Positions 7,754 to 15,522 of a DNA stretch of 64,000 nt are shown here, piece after piece. Position 1 is the stretch's first letter, and each line of letters opens with the position of its first letter. The DNA is taken from the NCBI GenBank assembly GCA_016713225.1, contig JADJPO010000001.1, positions 930,001-994,000 of the forward strand. Direction: 5' to 3'. A program made the position numbers and the translations under genes. The notes under the pieces were generated by a model. The model was not told the DNA's origin. It saw only the letters and a program-made list of their open reading frames with translations, and ran no database searches. Source of the stretch: Kineosporiaceae bacterium (GTDB lineage: Bacteria > Actinomycetota > Actinomycetes > Actinomycetales > Kineosporiaceae).

Positions 7754-8674
7754 TCAGGTGAAGACGGTGGTGAAGCTCTCCTTGATCTCGCGGGCGTGGT
7801 AGAAGATCCCCTTCGCCAGCTGGTCCGCCGTCCAGACGATCGTGGGGCGGTCACGGTAGGACGTGTAGCCACCGGCGAAGGTCTCGTTGCGGTTGCCGGA
7901 CGGGTCGAAGAAGTAGATCGTCTCGCCCCGGGTGATGCCGTGGCGGGTCGGGCCCACGTCGATCGGCACGTCGTCCATCGTGAAGATGTCGGCCGCGTGC
8001 AGGATGTCGTTCCAGTCGCGCATCTGGAACGCGAAGTGGTGCAGCTTGCCGTTCGGGCCGCGCAGCAGCGCGATGTCGTGCACCTTCTGCATCGAGGACA
8101 GCCAGTACGCGATGGTCTGGGCGTCGTCGCCGAGCGTGGTCTGGGCGCGCTCGGTGGTGTAGAAGTTCGTGACCTCCATGAAGAACCGGGCGGCGGTGTC
8201 GATGTCCTCACCGATCAGCAGCGCGTGGTCGAGCATGGGGGCGCCGATGCCCACCAGGTGGCGGGGGAACGCGTCGGGGTTGTGGGTACCGACCTCGAGG
8301 CCGACCGCGGTCATCGAGTGGTAGAACTCGAACGTGTGGTCGATGCACGGCAGGTGAACCCGGACGCCGTCGCTGACCTCGCGGTTGTCGCCGGCGCTCA
8401 TCCGGGTGACGGTGCAGTCGCCGAAGGCCTGGGCGCGCGACTCGATGCCGTCCAGGTCGGCGGCGTCCTGCACCTTGAAGCCGAACTTGACGGCGCCGAC
8501 GCCACCCTCCTCGAGCACGACCGAGTGGTGGTCCCACTCGTCCCAGCCCTTGAAGTACAGCTTGCCGCCGTCCTCGAGGGTCGGGTACAGGCCGAGCGTG
8601 TTGGCGTAGTGGTCCTTGGCGCGGGCCAAGTCGGTGACGCGCGCATGGACGTACCCCATCCGCAGGATCGTCAT
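7754..8674 (-). CDS. Catechol 2,3-dioxygenase (extradiol, type I), copy 2
   Basis: This 306-residue paralogue of the dioxygenase at 4000-4923 has the same architecture. Iron ligands are H150, H213 (KLHHFAF) and E264 (GNRNETF). The GETIYFFDPSGNRNE block is shared almost residue for residue with copy 1, while the N-terminal domain is more diverged (for example ALRG-type substitutions and an extra cysteine in VHLPCIDH). The ATG follows CAAAGGAG by eight bases. The gene is cotranscribed with the ferredoxin upstream (49-base gap). Two copies may differ in substrate preference (catechol versus methylcatechols) or in inactivation resistance; this is inference. Confidence 0.95.
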   Translation of the reverse strand: MTILRMGYVHARVTDLARAKDHYANTLGLYPTLEDGGKLYFKGWDEWDHHSVVLEEGGVGAVKFGFKVQDAADLDGIESRAQAFGDCTVTRMSAGDNREVSDGVRVHLPCIDHTFEFYHSMTAVGLEVGTHNPDAFPRHLVGIGAPMLDHALLIGEDIDTAARFFMEVTNFYTTERAQTTLGDDAQTIAYWLSSMQKVHDIALLRGPNGKLHHFAFQMRDWNDILHAADIFTMDDVPIDVGPTRHGITRGETIYFFDPSGNRNETFAGGYTSYRDRPTIVWTADQLAKGIFYHAREIKESFTTVFT

Positions 8675-8723
8675 CGCGGAACTCCTTTGTTCGTGACGGG
8701 CGTTCTCCCGCGTCCGCGGGGGC

Positions 8724-9047
8724 TTATCGGGCCAGGGCGGTGAGGAACGGTGCGACGCAGCGCACCGTGCTCTCGGGCCGGGTGGCGATGGTGGCGTCGT
8801 TCTCGGGGATGGCTCGGCAGATCAGGCAGGTGCCGGCGCCGCGTTCCTCGGGGGTCAAGACGGTCTCGGCGACGGTCTCGCGGTAGCTGATCTCGCCCTC
8901 GACGAGGTCGAACTTACAGATGCCGCACCCGCCGCGCTTGCACCCTGACGTCGCGGCGTAACCGGCGCGGTGCAGCGCTCCGAGGATCGTCTCACCCGGT
9001 TTCAACGCAATGTCGACGTCCGTGCCGACCACGCTCAACCGCCCCAT
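8724..9047 (-). CDS. XylT-type [2Fe-2S] ferredoxin
   Basis: This 107-residue plant-type ferredoxin carries the cluster cysteines C36, C41, C44 and C74 (SGCKRGGCGICKFDL, then GTCLIC). In TOL, nah and dmp meta pathways a ferredoxin of this type reduces the oxidised iron of catechol 2,3-dioxygenase and so reactivates it. The gene sits directly upstream of dioxygenase copy 2, as xylT precedes xylE. I chose the ATG at 9047, which has CGGGAG seven to eight bases upstream; the frame stays open for 15 more codons to 9092 but without a better ribosome site. Confidence 0.88.
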   Translation of the reverse strand: MGRLSVVGTDVDIALKPGETILGALHRAGYAATSGCKRGGCGICKFDLVEGEISYRETVAETVLTPEERGAGTCLICRAIPENDATIATRPESTVRCVAPFLTALAR

Positions 9048-9369
9048 GCGCCACTCCCGGTGGTGTCGCCATCCCTGGAATACGGCGGACACCGGTCAGC
9101 CGGGTCCACCGCTTGGTGCCAGGGTGCGGCTCGGGGGGCGGATTGTCCGTGACCATTCCCGATGGCGGAACGCCGAGTTGGTGCCTCGCCCGTCTCGCCC
9201 TCGTCCGGCGCCCCGGGCTCGGCAGCCGCTGGGCCGTGCGGGTGGTCCGGTTGGGGCAGGCGGGTGAGGTGCCGCGCCGTCCGATCAAAGGGGTGCTCCG
9301 GCTACCTAGCGTGAGCGCTGGATGGGAGCAGCTGGTGCGGTGCTGCCTTCATGAGCGCGGAGGGTGACG
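9048..9369. promoter_or_regulatory. Divergent intergenic region, no gene seen
   Basis: This 322-base stretch separates the ferredoxin-dioxygenase operon (minus) from a secreted-protein gene (plus) and must hold both promoters. I found no convincing -35/-10 pair, long inverted repeat or conserved coding frame. The right end carries GGAGGG (9359-9364), the ribosome site of the next gene. Confidence 0.4.
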
Positions 9370-12075
9370 ATGTGGCGTAACCGGATGACCCGGTGGGTGG
9401 TGCTGCTGCTCGTTGCGACCACGCTGGGGGGGCTCGGCGTGCCGTTGACCGCCTCGCTCGCCCAGGCGGCGTACAACCCGGCACCGCGGCCGGCGTGGAA
9501 TCCGACCTCGGGGCGCGTCTACGCGATGGCCCGCGTGGGCAACGTGGTCGTCCTGGGTGGCAGCTTCACCGCGCTGTGGAGCCCGGTCGACGGGACCACG
9601 GTGGCGCGCAACCGCCTGGCGGCCGTCGACGCCACCACGGGCGAACTGTTGCCGTGGAACCCGAACAGCAACGGTGAGGTCCGGGCGCTCGAGGGCTCGG
9701 CCGACGGCAGCACGGTGTACGTCGGCGGCGCCTTCACCTCCATCGGCGGCGTGGCCAAGTCCCGCCTGGCCGCGGTCACCGTGCCGACGGGCGCGGTCGT
9801 CACCGGGTTCACCGCCAATGCGGCCGCGACCGTGACGGCGCTCGAGCTCTCCGGCCCCACCCTGTACGTCGGCGGCTACTTCACCACCTTGGGCGGCAAG
9901 CCGCGCCAACGCCTGGCGGCCGTGGACGCGGGCACGGGCGCCCTCAGCACCACCTTCACCGGCTCGGCCGACGGCGCGGTACGCTCGATCCTCGCCTCGC
10001 CGGGCGGCACGACACTCGCCGTCGGCGGGGAGTTCGCCACGCTCTCGGGCAGCCCTCGCGCCTTCCTGGGATCGGTCACCCTCACCGGGGCAGCAACCTC
10101 CTGGACGCCGCCCGCGGCCTGCAATGATCTGCTGCTGCCGTGCTTCGTCTGGGACCTGGCGCAGGACGACACGACGGTCTACGCCGGCGTTGCGGGCCCG
10201 GGCGGCCGGGTCGTCGCCTACGCGCGCGCCACGGGGGCGATCCGTTGGCAGCAGTCCGGCGACGGCGATGTCCAAGGCATCACGCTGAGCCGTGGCGTGG
10301 TCTACGGCGGTGGTCACTTCGATCTCAGCTTCGCGGGTCAGCCCCGGGCCGGGGTGGTGGCCCTGCGGGCCAGCACTGGGGCGCTGATGCCGTTCGCGCC
10401 GCAGCTGCTCAACGGGCTCGGGGTCTTCGATCTGCTGCCCTCGGACGACGTCCTGCGGGTCGGCGGTGGCTTCGAGCTGCTCGACGCCACCAACGAGCAG
10501 CGGTACGCCGAGTTCCCGGTGCTGCCCGACACCACCCCACCCACGGCGCCGACCGGTCTGAAGACCACTCTGGTCGGTGACACGCAGATCGATCTCGCCT
10601 GGTCCGCCGCCACGGACGACGAGGTGCTGGCCGGGTACCGGGTGTTGCGGGACGGCGTCGTGGTGGCCACCACGGCAGCGACCAGCTGGAGCGAGGTCGG
10701 GCTCACCCCGGCGACGACCTACCGGTACACCGTGGTCGCCCTGGATGCTGCGAACAACGTCTCGACACCCAGCTCAGCGGTGACCGTGACCACCAAGCCG
10801 CTCACCCAGGTGCTGGTGCCCCTGGGCTCGACCTGGCGCTACCTGTCCAACGGCTCGAACCAGGGAACCGCTTGGCGGGCATCGAGTTTCGATGATGCGG
10901 CCTGGTCCTCAGGGCCGGCTCAACTGGGCTTCGGCGACGGCGATGAGCAGACCGTGATCGGGACGACGGGCACCACCCGCTACTTCCGCGCCGGCTTCAC
11001 GATCACCTCGCCCGGTCAATTCAGCGCACTGACCGCCTCGCTGGTGCGCGACGACGGCGCCGTGGTCTACCTCAACGGCACCGAGGTCTGGCGTTCGAAC
11101 ATGCCCACCGGCACGATCAGCGCCACCACGCTGCCCGCCGGCGCCGTCAGCGGCACCGCCGAGAGCCAGGTCTACACCCAGGCCCTGCCCACCTCGGCAC
11201 TGGTCGCCGGCGCCAACGTGATCGCGGTGGAGGTGCACAACGCCTCGTCCTCCAGCGACGTCAGCTTCGACCTGGCCCTCGAGGGCGCGGTGGCCCCGGC
11301 GCCGGACCTGGTGGCCCCCAGCACGCCTGCGGCCCTGCACACCACGGCCGTCACCTCGACCAGCGTGGCGTTGGCCTGGGACGCGGCGACCGACGACCGC
11401 GCGGTCACCGGCTACCGGGTGCTGCGCGATGGTGCGTCGGCGGCCACGGTCACCGGAACCACCTGGACCGACGCCGGTCGCACCGCGGGCGCCACCCACG
11501 TCTATACGGTGCAGGCGCTGGACGCCGCGGGCAACGCCTCGACCGCCTCGGACCCGCTGACCGTCACGCTTCCCATGCCGGTGGGCACCTTGGTGCCACG
11601 TGGCGCCACCTGGAAGTACCGCGCCGGGACCACCGGGGCGGGCGGAACGGCCTGGGCGGCACATGGTTTCGACGACGCCTCGTGGGCCTCCGGGGAGGCG
11701 GAGCTGGGCTTCGGTGACGGTGGTGAGAAGACGGTGCTGGCAAGCGGGTCGATGACCTACTACTTCCGGTCGACGTTCACGGTCACCGATCCGCAGGCGA
11801 TCACCGCGGCGACGCTGTCGCTGGTACGCGATGACGGCGCCGCCGTCTACGTGAACGGGGTCGAGGTGGCCCGGTCGAACCTGCCTGCGGGCGCCCTGAC
11901 CTCGACCACCAAGGCATCGGCCAATGCCTCCGGCACAGCCGAGAGTCAGGTGTTCAGCTACAGCGTCCCGCCCAGCGTCCTGGTGACCGGGGTCAACGTG
12001 ATCGCGGTCGAGGTGCATCAGGATGTGGCGTCGTCCAGCGATGTCAGCTTCGATCTGGGGCTCTCGGCGAGCTGA
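9370..12075 (+). CDS. Large secreted modular protein (propeller-like, FnIII, duplicated jelly-roll-like domains)
   Basis: This protein of about 901 residues has a signal peptide (residues 1-34, ending ASLAQA). Residues about 35-385 hold repeated blades with the pattern L-YVGG-F---GG, resembling delta-60/DUF5122 beta-propeller repeats. Then come an FnIII domain (about 392-473), a beta-sandwich domain (about 478-640; LGFGDG, YFR, VRDDGAVVYLNG, NVIAVEVH), a second FnIII (about 650-735) and a second copy of the sandwich domain (about 740-901). The FnIII-sandwich pair is clearly an internal duplication. No catalytic motif is visible. The function is likely surface or extracellular binding, perhaps of carbohydrate; that is inference. 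The ATG six bases after GGAGGG is preferred over GTG at 9364. Confidence 0.88.
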   Translation: MWRNRMTRWVVLLLVATTLGGLGVPLTASLAQAAYNPAPRPAWNPTSGRVYAMARVGNVVVLGGSFTALWSPVDGTTVARNRLAAVDATTGELLPWNPNSNGEVRALEGSADGSTVYVGGAFTSIGGVAKSRLAAVTVPTGAVVTGFTANAAATVTALELSGPTLYVGGYFTTLGGKPRQRLAAVDAGTGALSTTFTGSADGAVRSILASPGGTTLAVGGEFATLSGSPRAFLGSVTLTGAATSWTPPAACNDLLLPCFVWDLAQDDTTVYAGVAGPGGRVVAYARATGAIRWQQSGDGDVQGITLSRGVVYGGGHFDLSFAGQPRAGVVALRASTGALMPFAPQLLNGLGVFDLLPSDDVLRVGGGFELLDATNEQRYAEFPVLPDTTPPTAPTGLKTTLVGDTQIDLAWSAATDDEVLAGYRVLRDGVVVATTAATSWSEVGLTPATTYRYTVVALDAANNVSTPSSAVTVTTKPLTQVLVPLGSTWRYLSNGSNQGTAWRASSFDDAAWSSGPAQLGFGDGDEQTVIGTTGTTRYFRAGFTITSPGQFSALTASLVRDDGAVVYLNGTEVWRSNMPTGTISATTLPAGAVSGTAESQVYTQALPTSALVAGANVIAVEVHNASSSSDVSFDLALEGAVAPAPDLVAPSTPAALHTTAVTSTSVALAWDAATDDRAVTGYRVLRDGASAATVTGTTWTDAGRTAGATHVYTVQALDAAGNASTASDPLTVTLPMPVGTLVPRGATWKYRAGTTGAGGTAWAAHGFDDASWASGEAELGFGDGGEKTVLASGSMTYYFRSTFTVTDPQAITAATLSLVRDDGAAVYVNGVEVARSNLPAGALTSTTKASANASGTAESQVFSYSVPPSVLVTGVNVIAVEVHQDVASSSDVSFDLGLSAS

Positions 12076-12092
12076 CGTTCGCGGCTGCCGAC

Positions 12093-12123
12093 GCCGCGGG
12101 CCGGCGCACGGTCAGCCCGCGGC
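12093..12123. terminator. Hairpin between convergent genes
   Basis: GCCGCGGGC and its perfect complement pair across a 13-base loop, overlapping the last codons of the regulator gene on the minus strand. It probably terminates one or both of the convergent transcripts. Confidence 0.5.
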
Positions 12124-12888
12124 GGTTCCCGGTCCACCCGGTTCCGGGGATGCGGCGCGTGGCGGAAGCAGTGCCCGCATCCGACCGAAGAAGCCGCGAA
12201 TGTGCTGTTCGACCATGTCAGCGGCGCCGTTCCCCTCGTGCGCTGCGATCAGTCGGTACAGCTCGTGATGCTCGCGCCGCAGACCAGCGGCCGTCTCGTC
12301 CCAATCGACGGACTCCTCGAAGGCCGCGAGCAGTGAGTACCGCAAGGACTCCCGGATGGCGCTGGTCAGGTCTGCCACCAGCCGGTTGCCACCGGACTCC
12401 GCTACGGCCACATGGAACGCGGTGTCCAGTTCGTTGAAGGCGCCACGGGCTACCTGAGGGTCGTCCATGGCGGCCAAGAGCTCTCGCAGCTGCCCCAGGT
12501 CGTCGGGGGAGGCGTGGGTCGCCGCGAGCCGGACGCTCCAGCGCTCCAACATCACCCGGGTCTCGACCATCTCGTGCACAGGGAAGCTGCTCAAGGCCAC
12601 GTGCAGGCGGAGCAACCTGGCCAGCGCCACCCCCGAGGAGTCGGCGACGGTCGTTCCCGACTCTGGCCCGTTGCCCACCAGCGAGCGCAGCACGCCCTGG
12701 GCCTGAAGTGCACGAATGGCCTCACGGACAGCGGAGCGGCTGACCCCCAACATGGCGGCGAGCTCGCGTTCGGCAGGAAGCCGATCGCCCACCCGAAGCT
12801 GACCGGTGAGGATCTGCTCCTCGATGCGGTCCAGTACCAGTTCGTACGTGGGCGCCCGAGGGATGGTTCGCCAGACGGAGTCGGTCAC
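12112..12888 (-). CDS. GntR-family regulator, FadR/LldR subgroup
   Basis: This protein of about 258 residues has an N-terminal winged helix-turn-helix (ILTGQLRVGDRLPAERELA, then LGVSRSAVREAIRAL) and a C-terminal all-helical FCD ligand domain with metal-binding-type residues (FNELDTAFHVAVAE, EHHELYRLIAAHE). It is transcribed away from the lactate permease and LutABC genes, the typical position of LldR, which releases DNA on binding lactate. The GTG at 12888 is chosen because it starts just before the winged helix; the frame extends 33 codons further without support. Two palindromic sites lie in the shared promoter region. Confidence 0.88.
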   Translation of the reverse strand: MTDSVWRTIPRAPTYELVLDRIEEQILTGQLRVGDRLPAERELAAMLGVSRSAVREAIRALQAQGVLRSLVGNGPESGTTVADSSGVALARLLRLHVALSSFPVHEMVETRVMLERWSVRLAATHASPDDLGQLRELLAAMDDPQVARGAFNELDTAFHVAVAESGGNRLVADLTSAIRESLRYSLLAAFEESVDWDETAAGLRREHHELYRLIAAHEGNGAADMVEQHIRGFFGRMRALLPPRAASPEPGGPGTAAG

Positions 12889-12946
12889 CCGGCCATTCTC
12901 ACGGCCCCCCGCCGGCCGTGCCACTTGGTCTGAGCATTGCCATGCA

Positions 12947-12963
12947 CTTTGGCAGGACCAAAG
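12947..12963. promoter_or_regulatory. Candidate operator 1 of the lactate locus
   Basis: CTTTGG and CCAAAG form a perfect inverted repeat with a 5-base spacer in the regulator-permease intergenic region. FadR-type GntR proteins bind short palindromes of the TGGT-N-ACCA kind, so this is a candidate binding site. Confidence 0.45.
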
Positions 12964-13009
12964 CCTGATTTCGCCGAATCCGTACACTCTCTACGGTGGG
13001 CCAATTAAA

Positions 13010-13018
13010 GGTCGGACC
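13010..13018. promoter_or_regulatory. Candidate operator 2 of the lactate locus
   Basis: GGTC-G-GACC, flanked by AA on both sides, is a compact palindrome 20 bases before the permease start. It is close to the TNGTNNNACNA consensus of FadR/LldR proteins and would block the permease promoter or its early transcript. Confidence 0.45.
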
Positions 13019-13037
13019 AAACAACGGAGGACCAGTG

Positions 13038-14750
13038 ATGTTCCACCAAGAGCCCGCGCCGGTCGGGGACAGCCTGTTGCTGTCCGCGCTGGTCGCACTG
13101 TTGCCCCTGCTCACGATCTTCCTGCTGCTCGGCGTGTTCCGCGTGAAGGCCCACCTGGCGGGGCTGGCCTCGCTTCTGGTGGCGATGGGGGTCAGCGTCC
13201 TCGCCTTCCACATGCCGATGCAGCTGGCCCTGCTCTCGGCCAGCCAGGGAGCGGTCTTCGGCCTGTTCCCGATCATGTGGATCGTGCTCAACGCGGTCTG
13301 GCTCTACCAGGTGACCGTGGTCAGCGGGAGGTTCGAGGACCTCCGTGGCGCCTTCCGGCTCGTCTCCGACGACCCGCGGGTGCAGGCGATCATCATCGCC
13401 TTCTGCTTCGGCGGCCTGCTCGAGGCGCTGGCCGGCTTCGGCGCTCCGGTGGCGATCACCGGCGTGATGTTGATGGCCCTGGGCTTCTCGCCGATGCGTG
13501 CTGCCGCCGTGGTGCTGCTGGCGAACACTGCGCCGGTGGCCTACGGGGCCATCGCCACCCCGATCATCACGGCCGCCAACCTCACCAAGATCCCGGTCGA
13601 GGACATCGGTGGTGTCGTCGGCCGGCAGACCCCCGTGCTCGCACTGTTCGTGCCACTGCTGCTGGTCGGCCTGGTCGACGGTCGGCGCGGGCTGCGTCAG
13701 GTGTGGCCGATCGCCCTGTTCACCGGCGCCGTGTTCGCCGTCGCCCAGTTCGCGGCAGCCAACTTCATCTCCGTCGAGCTCACCGACGTGATCGCCTCTC
13801 TGGCCGGCCTGGCTGCGGCGGTCCTGTTCCTGCGGGTGTGGCAGCCGCGCGGGGGCGAGGCGGCGGCCGAGACGTTGCGGATCGAGAGCGAGCGGGAGCA
13901 CTCGGAGTTGTCGGCCTCCGGTGGCTCCGGTGGCGCCGGTGGCGCGGCGGGGACGACGACCAAGGCTCGCCCAGCGACGTCCGACACCCACACGCACCCG
14001 TCGCCGGACAAGATCCTGATGGCATTCCTGCCCTATCTGATCGTGATCGCCGTGTTCGCGATGGCCAAGCTCTGGACGCCGGTGAAGACCTTCCTGGTCG
14101 GTCGCGATGTCAAGATCAAGTGGCCCGGCCTCGATGGCAACATCCTCAGTGCATCGGGCAAGCCGTCCACCGCGACCATCTACACGTTCCCGTGGCTGTC
14201 CTCCCCGGGCACCCTGCTGTTGATCTGCGGGGTCATCACCGCGGTGATCTACCGGGTCGCCGCTCGGGATGCGATCGGTGAGTACGCGGCCGTGCTCAAC
14301 CGGATGAAGTTCGCGCTGCTCACCGTGTCCAGCGTGCTCGCCCTCGCCTATGTCATGAACTTCTCCGGGCAGACGATCACCATCGGCACCTGGATCGCCG
14401 CTGCGGGCGCCGCCTTCGCCTTCTTCTCCCCGATTCTGGGCTGGCTGGGGACGGCGGTCACCGGTTCGGACACCTCCGCCAACGCCCTGTTCGCCACCCT
14501 GCAGCAGACGGTCGGGACCAAGACGGGAATCGACCCCACGCTGCTCGTCTCGGCCAATACCTCGGGCGGGGTTCTCGGCAAGATGATCAGCCCGCAGAAC
14601 CTGACGATCGCCGCAACGTCTGTCGGGCTGGCCGGGCGCGAATCGGACATCTTCCGCAAGGTCGTGCTGTGGAGCCTGGGCCTGCTGTTGGCCATGTGCG
14701 TGCTGGTGTACCTGCAGTCCACGCCGGTGCTGTCCTGGATGTTGGGTTGA
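13038..14750 (+). CDS. lldP: L-lactate permease (LldP family)
   Basis: This integral membrane protein of 570 residues has about 12-14 hydrophobic segments and matches the LctP/LldP family, which imports lactate and glycolate with protons. Recognisable family stretches are FGGLLEALAGFGAPVAITG near residues 125-145, the NTAPVAYGAIATPI motif and the C-terminal GSDTSANALFATLQQ. The ATG is set by CGGAGG eight bases upstream. A low-complexity Gly/Ser-rich cytosolic linker occurs near residues 290-325. The gene is followed after 31 bases by lutA, so import and oxidation genes form one operon. Glycolate or other short 2-hydroxy acids are alternative substrates. Confidence 0.92.
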   Translation: MFHQEPAPVGDSLLLSALVALLPLLTIFLLLGVFRVKAHLAGLASLLVAMGVSVLAFHMPMQLALLSASQGAVFGLFPIMWIVLNAVWLYQVTVVSGRFEDLRGAFRLVSDDPRVQAIIIAFCFGGLLEALAGFGAPVAITGVMLMALGFSPMRAAAVVLLANTAPVAYGAIATPIITAANLTKIPVEDIGGVVGRQTPVLALFVPLLLVGLVDGRRGLRQVWPIALFTGAVFAVAQFAAANFISVELTDVIASLAGLAAAVLFLRVWQPRGGEAAAETLRIESEREHSELSASGGSGGAGGAAGTTTKARPATSDTHTHPSPDKILMAFLPYLIVIAVFAMAKLWTPVKTFLVGRDVKIKWPGLDGNILSASGKPSTATIYTFPWLSSPGTLLLICGVITAVIYRVAARDAIGEYAAVLNRMKFALLTVSSVLALAYVMNFSGQTITIGTWIAAAGAAFAFFSPILGWLGTAVTGSDTSANALFATLQQTVGTKTGIDPTLLVSANTSGGVLGKMISPQNLTIAATSVGLAGRESDIFRKVVLWSLGLLLAMCVLVYLQSTPVLSWMLG

Positions 14751-14781
14751 TCGAGCACCTGTTCCCGAAGGGAGGCCAGCC

Positions 14782-15522
14782 ATGAACGTCGCGCTCTTTG
14801 TGACCTGTCTGAATGATGCTCTGTTCCCGCAATCGGGTCAGGCCACGGTCGAGGTGCTCGAACGGGTCGGCAGCACGGTCGTGTTTCCGGCAGCGCAGAC
14901 CTGCTGCGGCCAGATGCACGTGAACACCGGGTACCGCCGGCAGGGGATCGCGCTGATGCGCTCGTTCCTCGATGCGTTCGATGGCTACGACCACGTGGTG
15001 GCACCGTCGTCGTCCTGCGTGGCGACGGTGCGCCACTACTACCCGGCGCTGGCGGCCGAGAGCGGCGATACGGCGCTCGCACAACGGGTGGCCGACCTGA
15101 GCGCACGGATGTTCGACCTGAGCGAGTTCCTGATCGACGTGGCGCAGGTCGAGGACGTCGGTGCCTACTTCCCGCATCGGGTCACGTACCACTCCACCTG
15201 CCACTCGGTGCGCAGTCTGGAGGTGGGCCAACGGCCCTACCGGTTGCTGCGCGCCGTCCGAGGGTTGACCTTGCTCGACCTGCCGAACTCCGAGGAATGC
15301 TGTGGCTTCGGTGGCACCTTCTCGGTGAAGAACGCCGATGTCTCGCTGGCGATGGCAGCGGACAAGGCCCGGCACGTCCGCGAGACCGGGGCCGAGGTCT
15401 TGGTGGCCGCTGACAGGTCGTGCCTGATGAACATCGGAGGGATGCTGTCCCGGCAACGGAGCGGCGTGAGGGTGATGCATCTGGCCGAGGTGCTGGCCGC
15501 GACCGAAGGAGGCCGGCCATGA
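14782..15522 (+). CDS. lutA: Lactate utilization protein A (CCG-domain iron-sulfur protein)
   Basis: This 246-residue protein has the two cysteine-rich CCG motifs of the LutA/LldE family (TCCGQMHVN near residue 45 and ECCGFGGTFSVKN near residue 175). Such motifs bind an iron-sulfur cluster or act in heterodisulfide-type electron transfer. With LutB and LutC it forms the flavin-independent L-lactate oxidase that converts lactate to pyruvate. Start ATG follows GGGAGG by seven bases. The stop overlaps the lutB start (ATGA), showing translational coupling. Confidence 0.93.
   Translation: MNVALFVTCLNDALFPQSGQATVEVLERVGSTVVFPAAQTCCGQMHVNTGYRRQGIALMRSFLDAFDGYDHVVAPSSSCVATVRHYYPALAAESGDTALAQRVADLSARMFDLSEFLIDVAQVEDVGAYFPHRVTYHSTCHSVRSLEVGQRPYRLLRAVRGLTLLDLPNSEECCGFGGTFSVKNADVSLAMAADKARHVRETGAEVLVAADRSCLMNIGGMLSRQRSGVRVMHLAEVLAATEGGRP

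Noticed and set aside
8680..8723. Small CCCGCG/CGCGGG hairpin between ferredoxin and dioxygenase copy 2
   Set aside because: Only six base pairs with a two-base loop in GC-rich DNA; could arise by chance, so not listed as a terminator.
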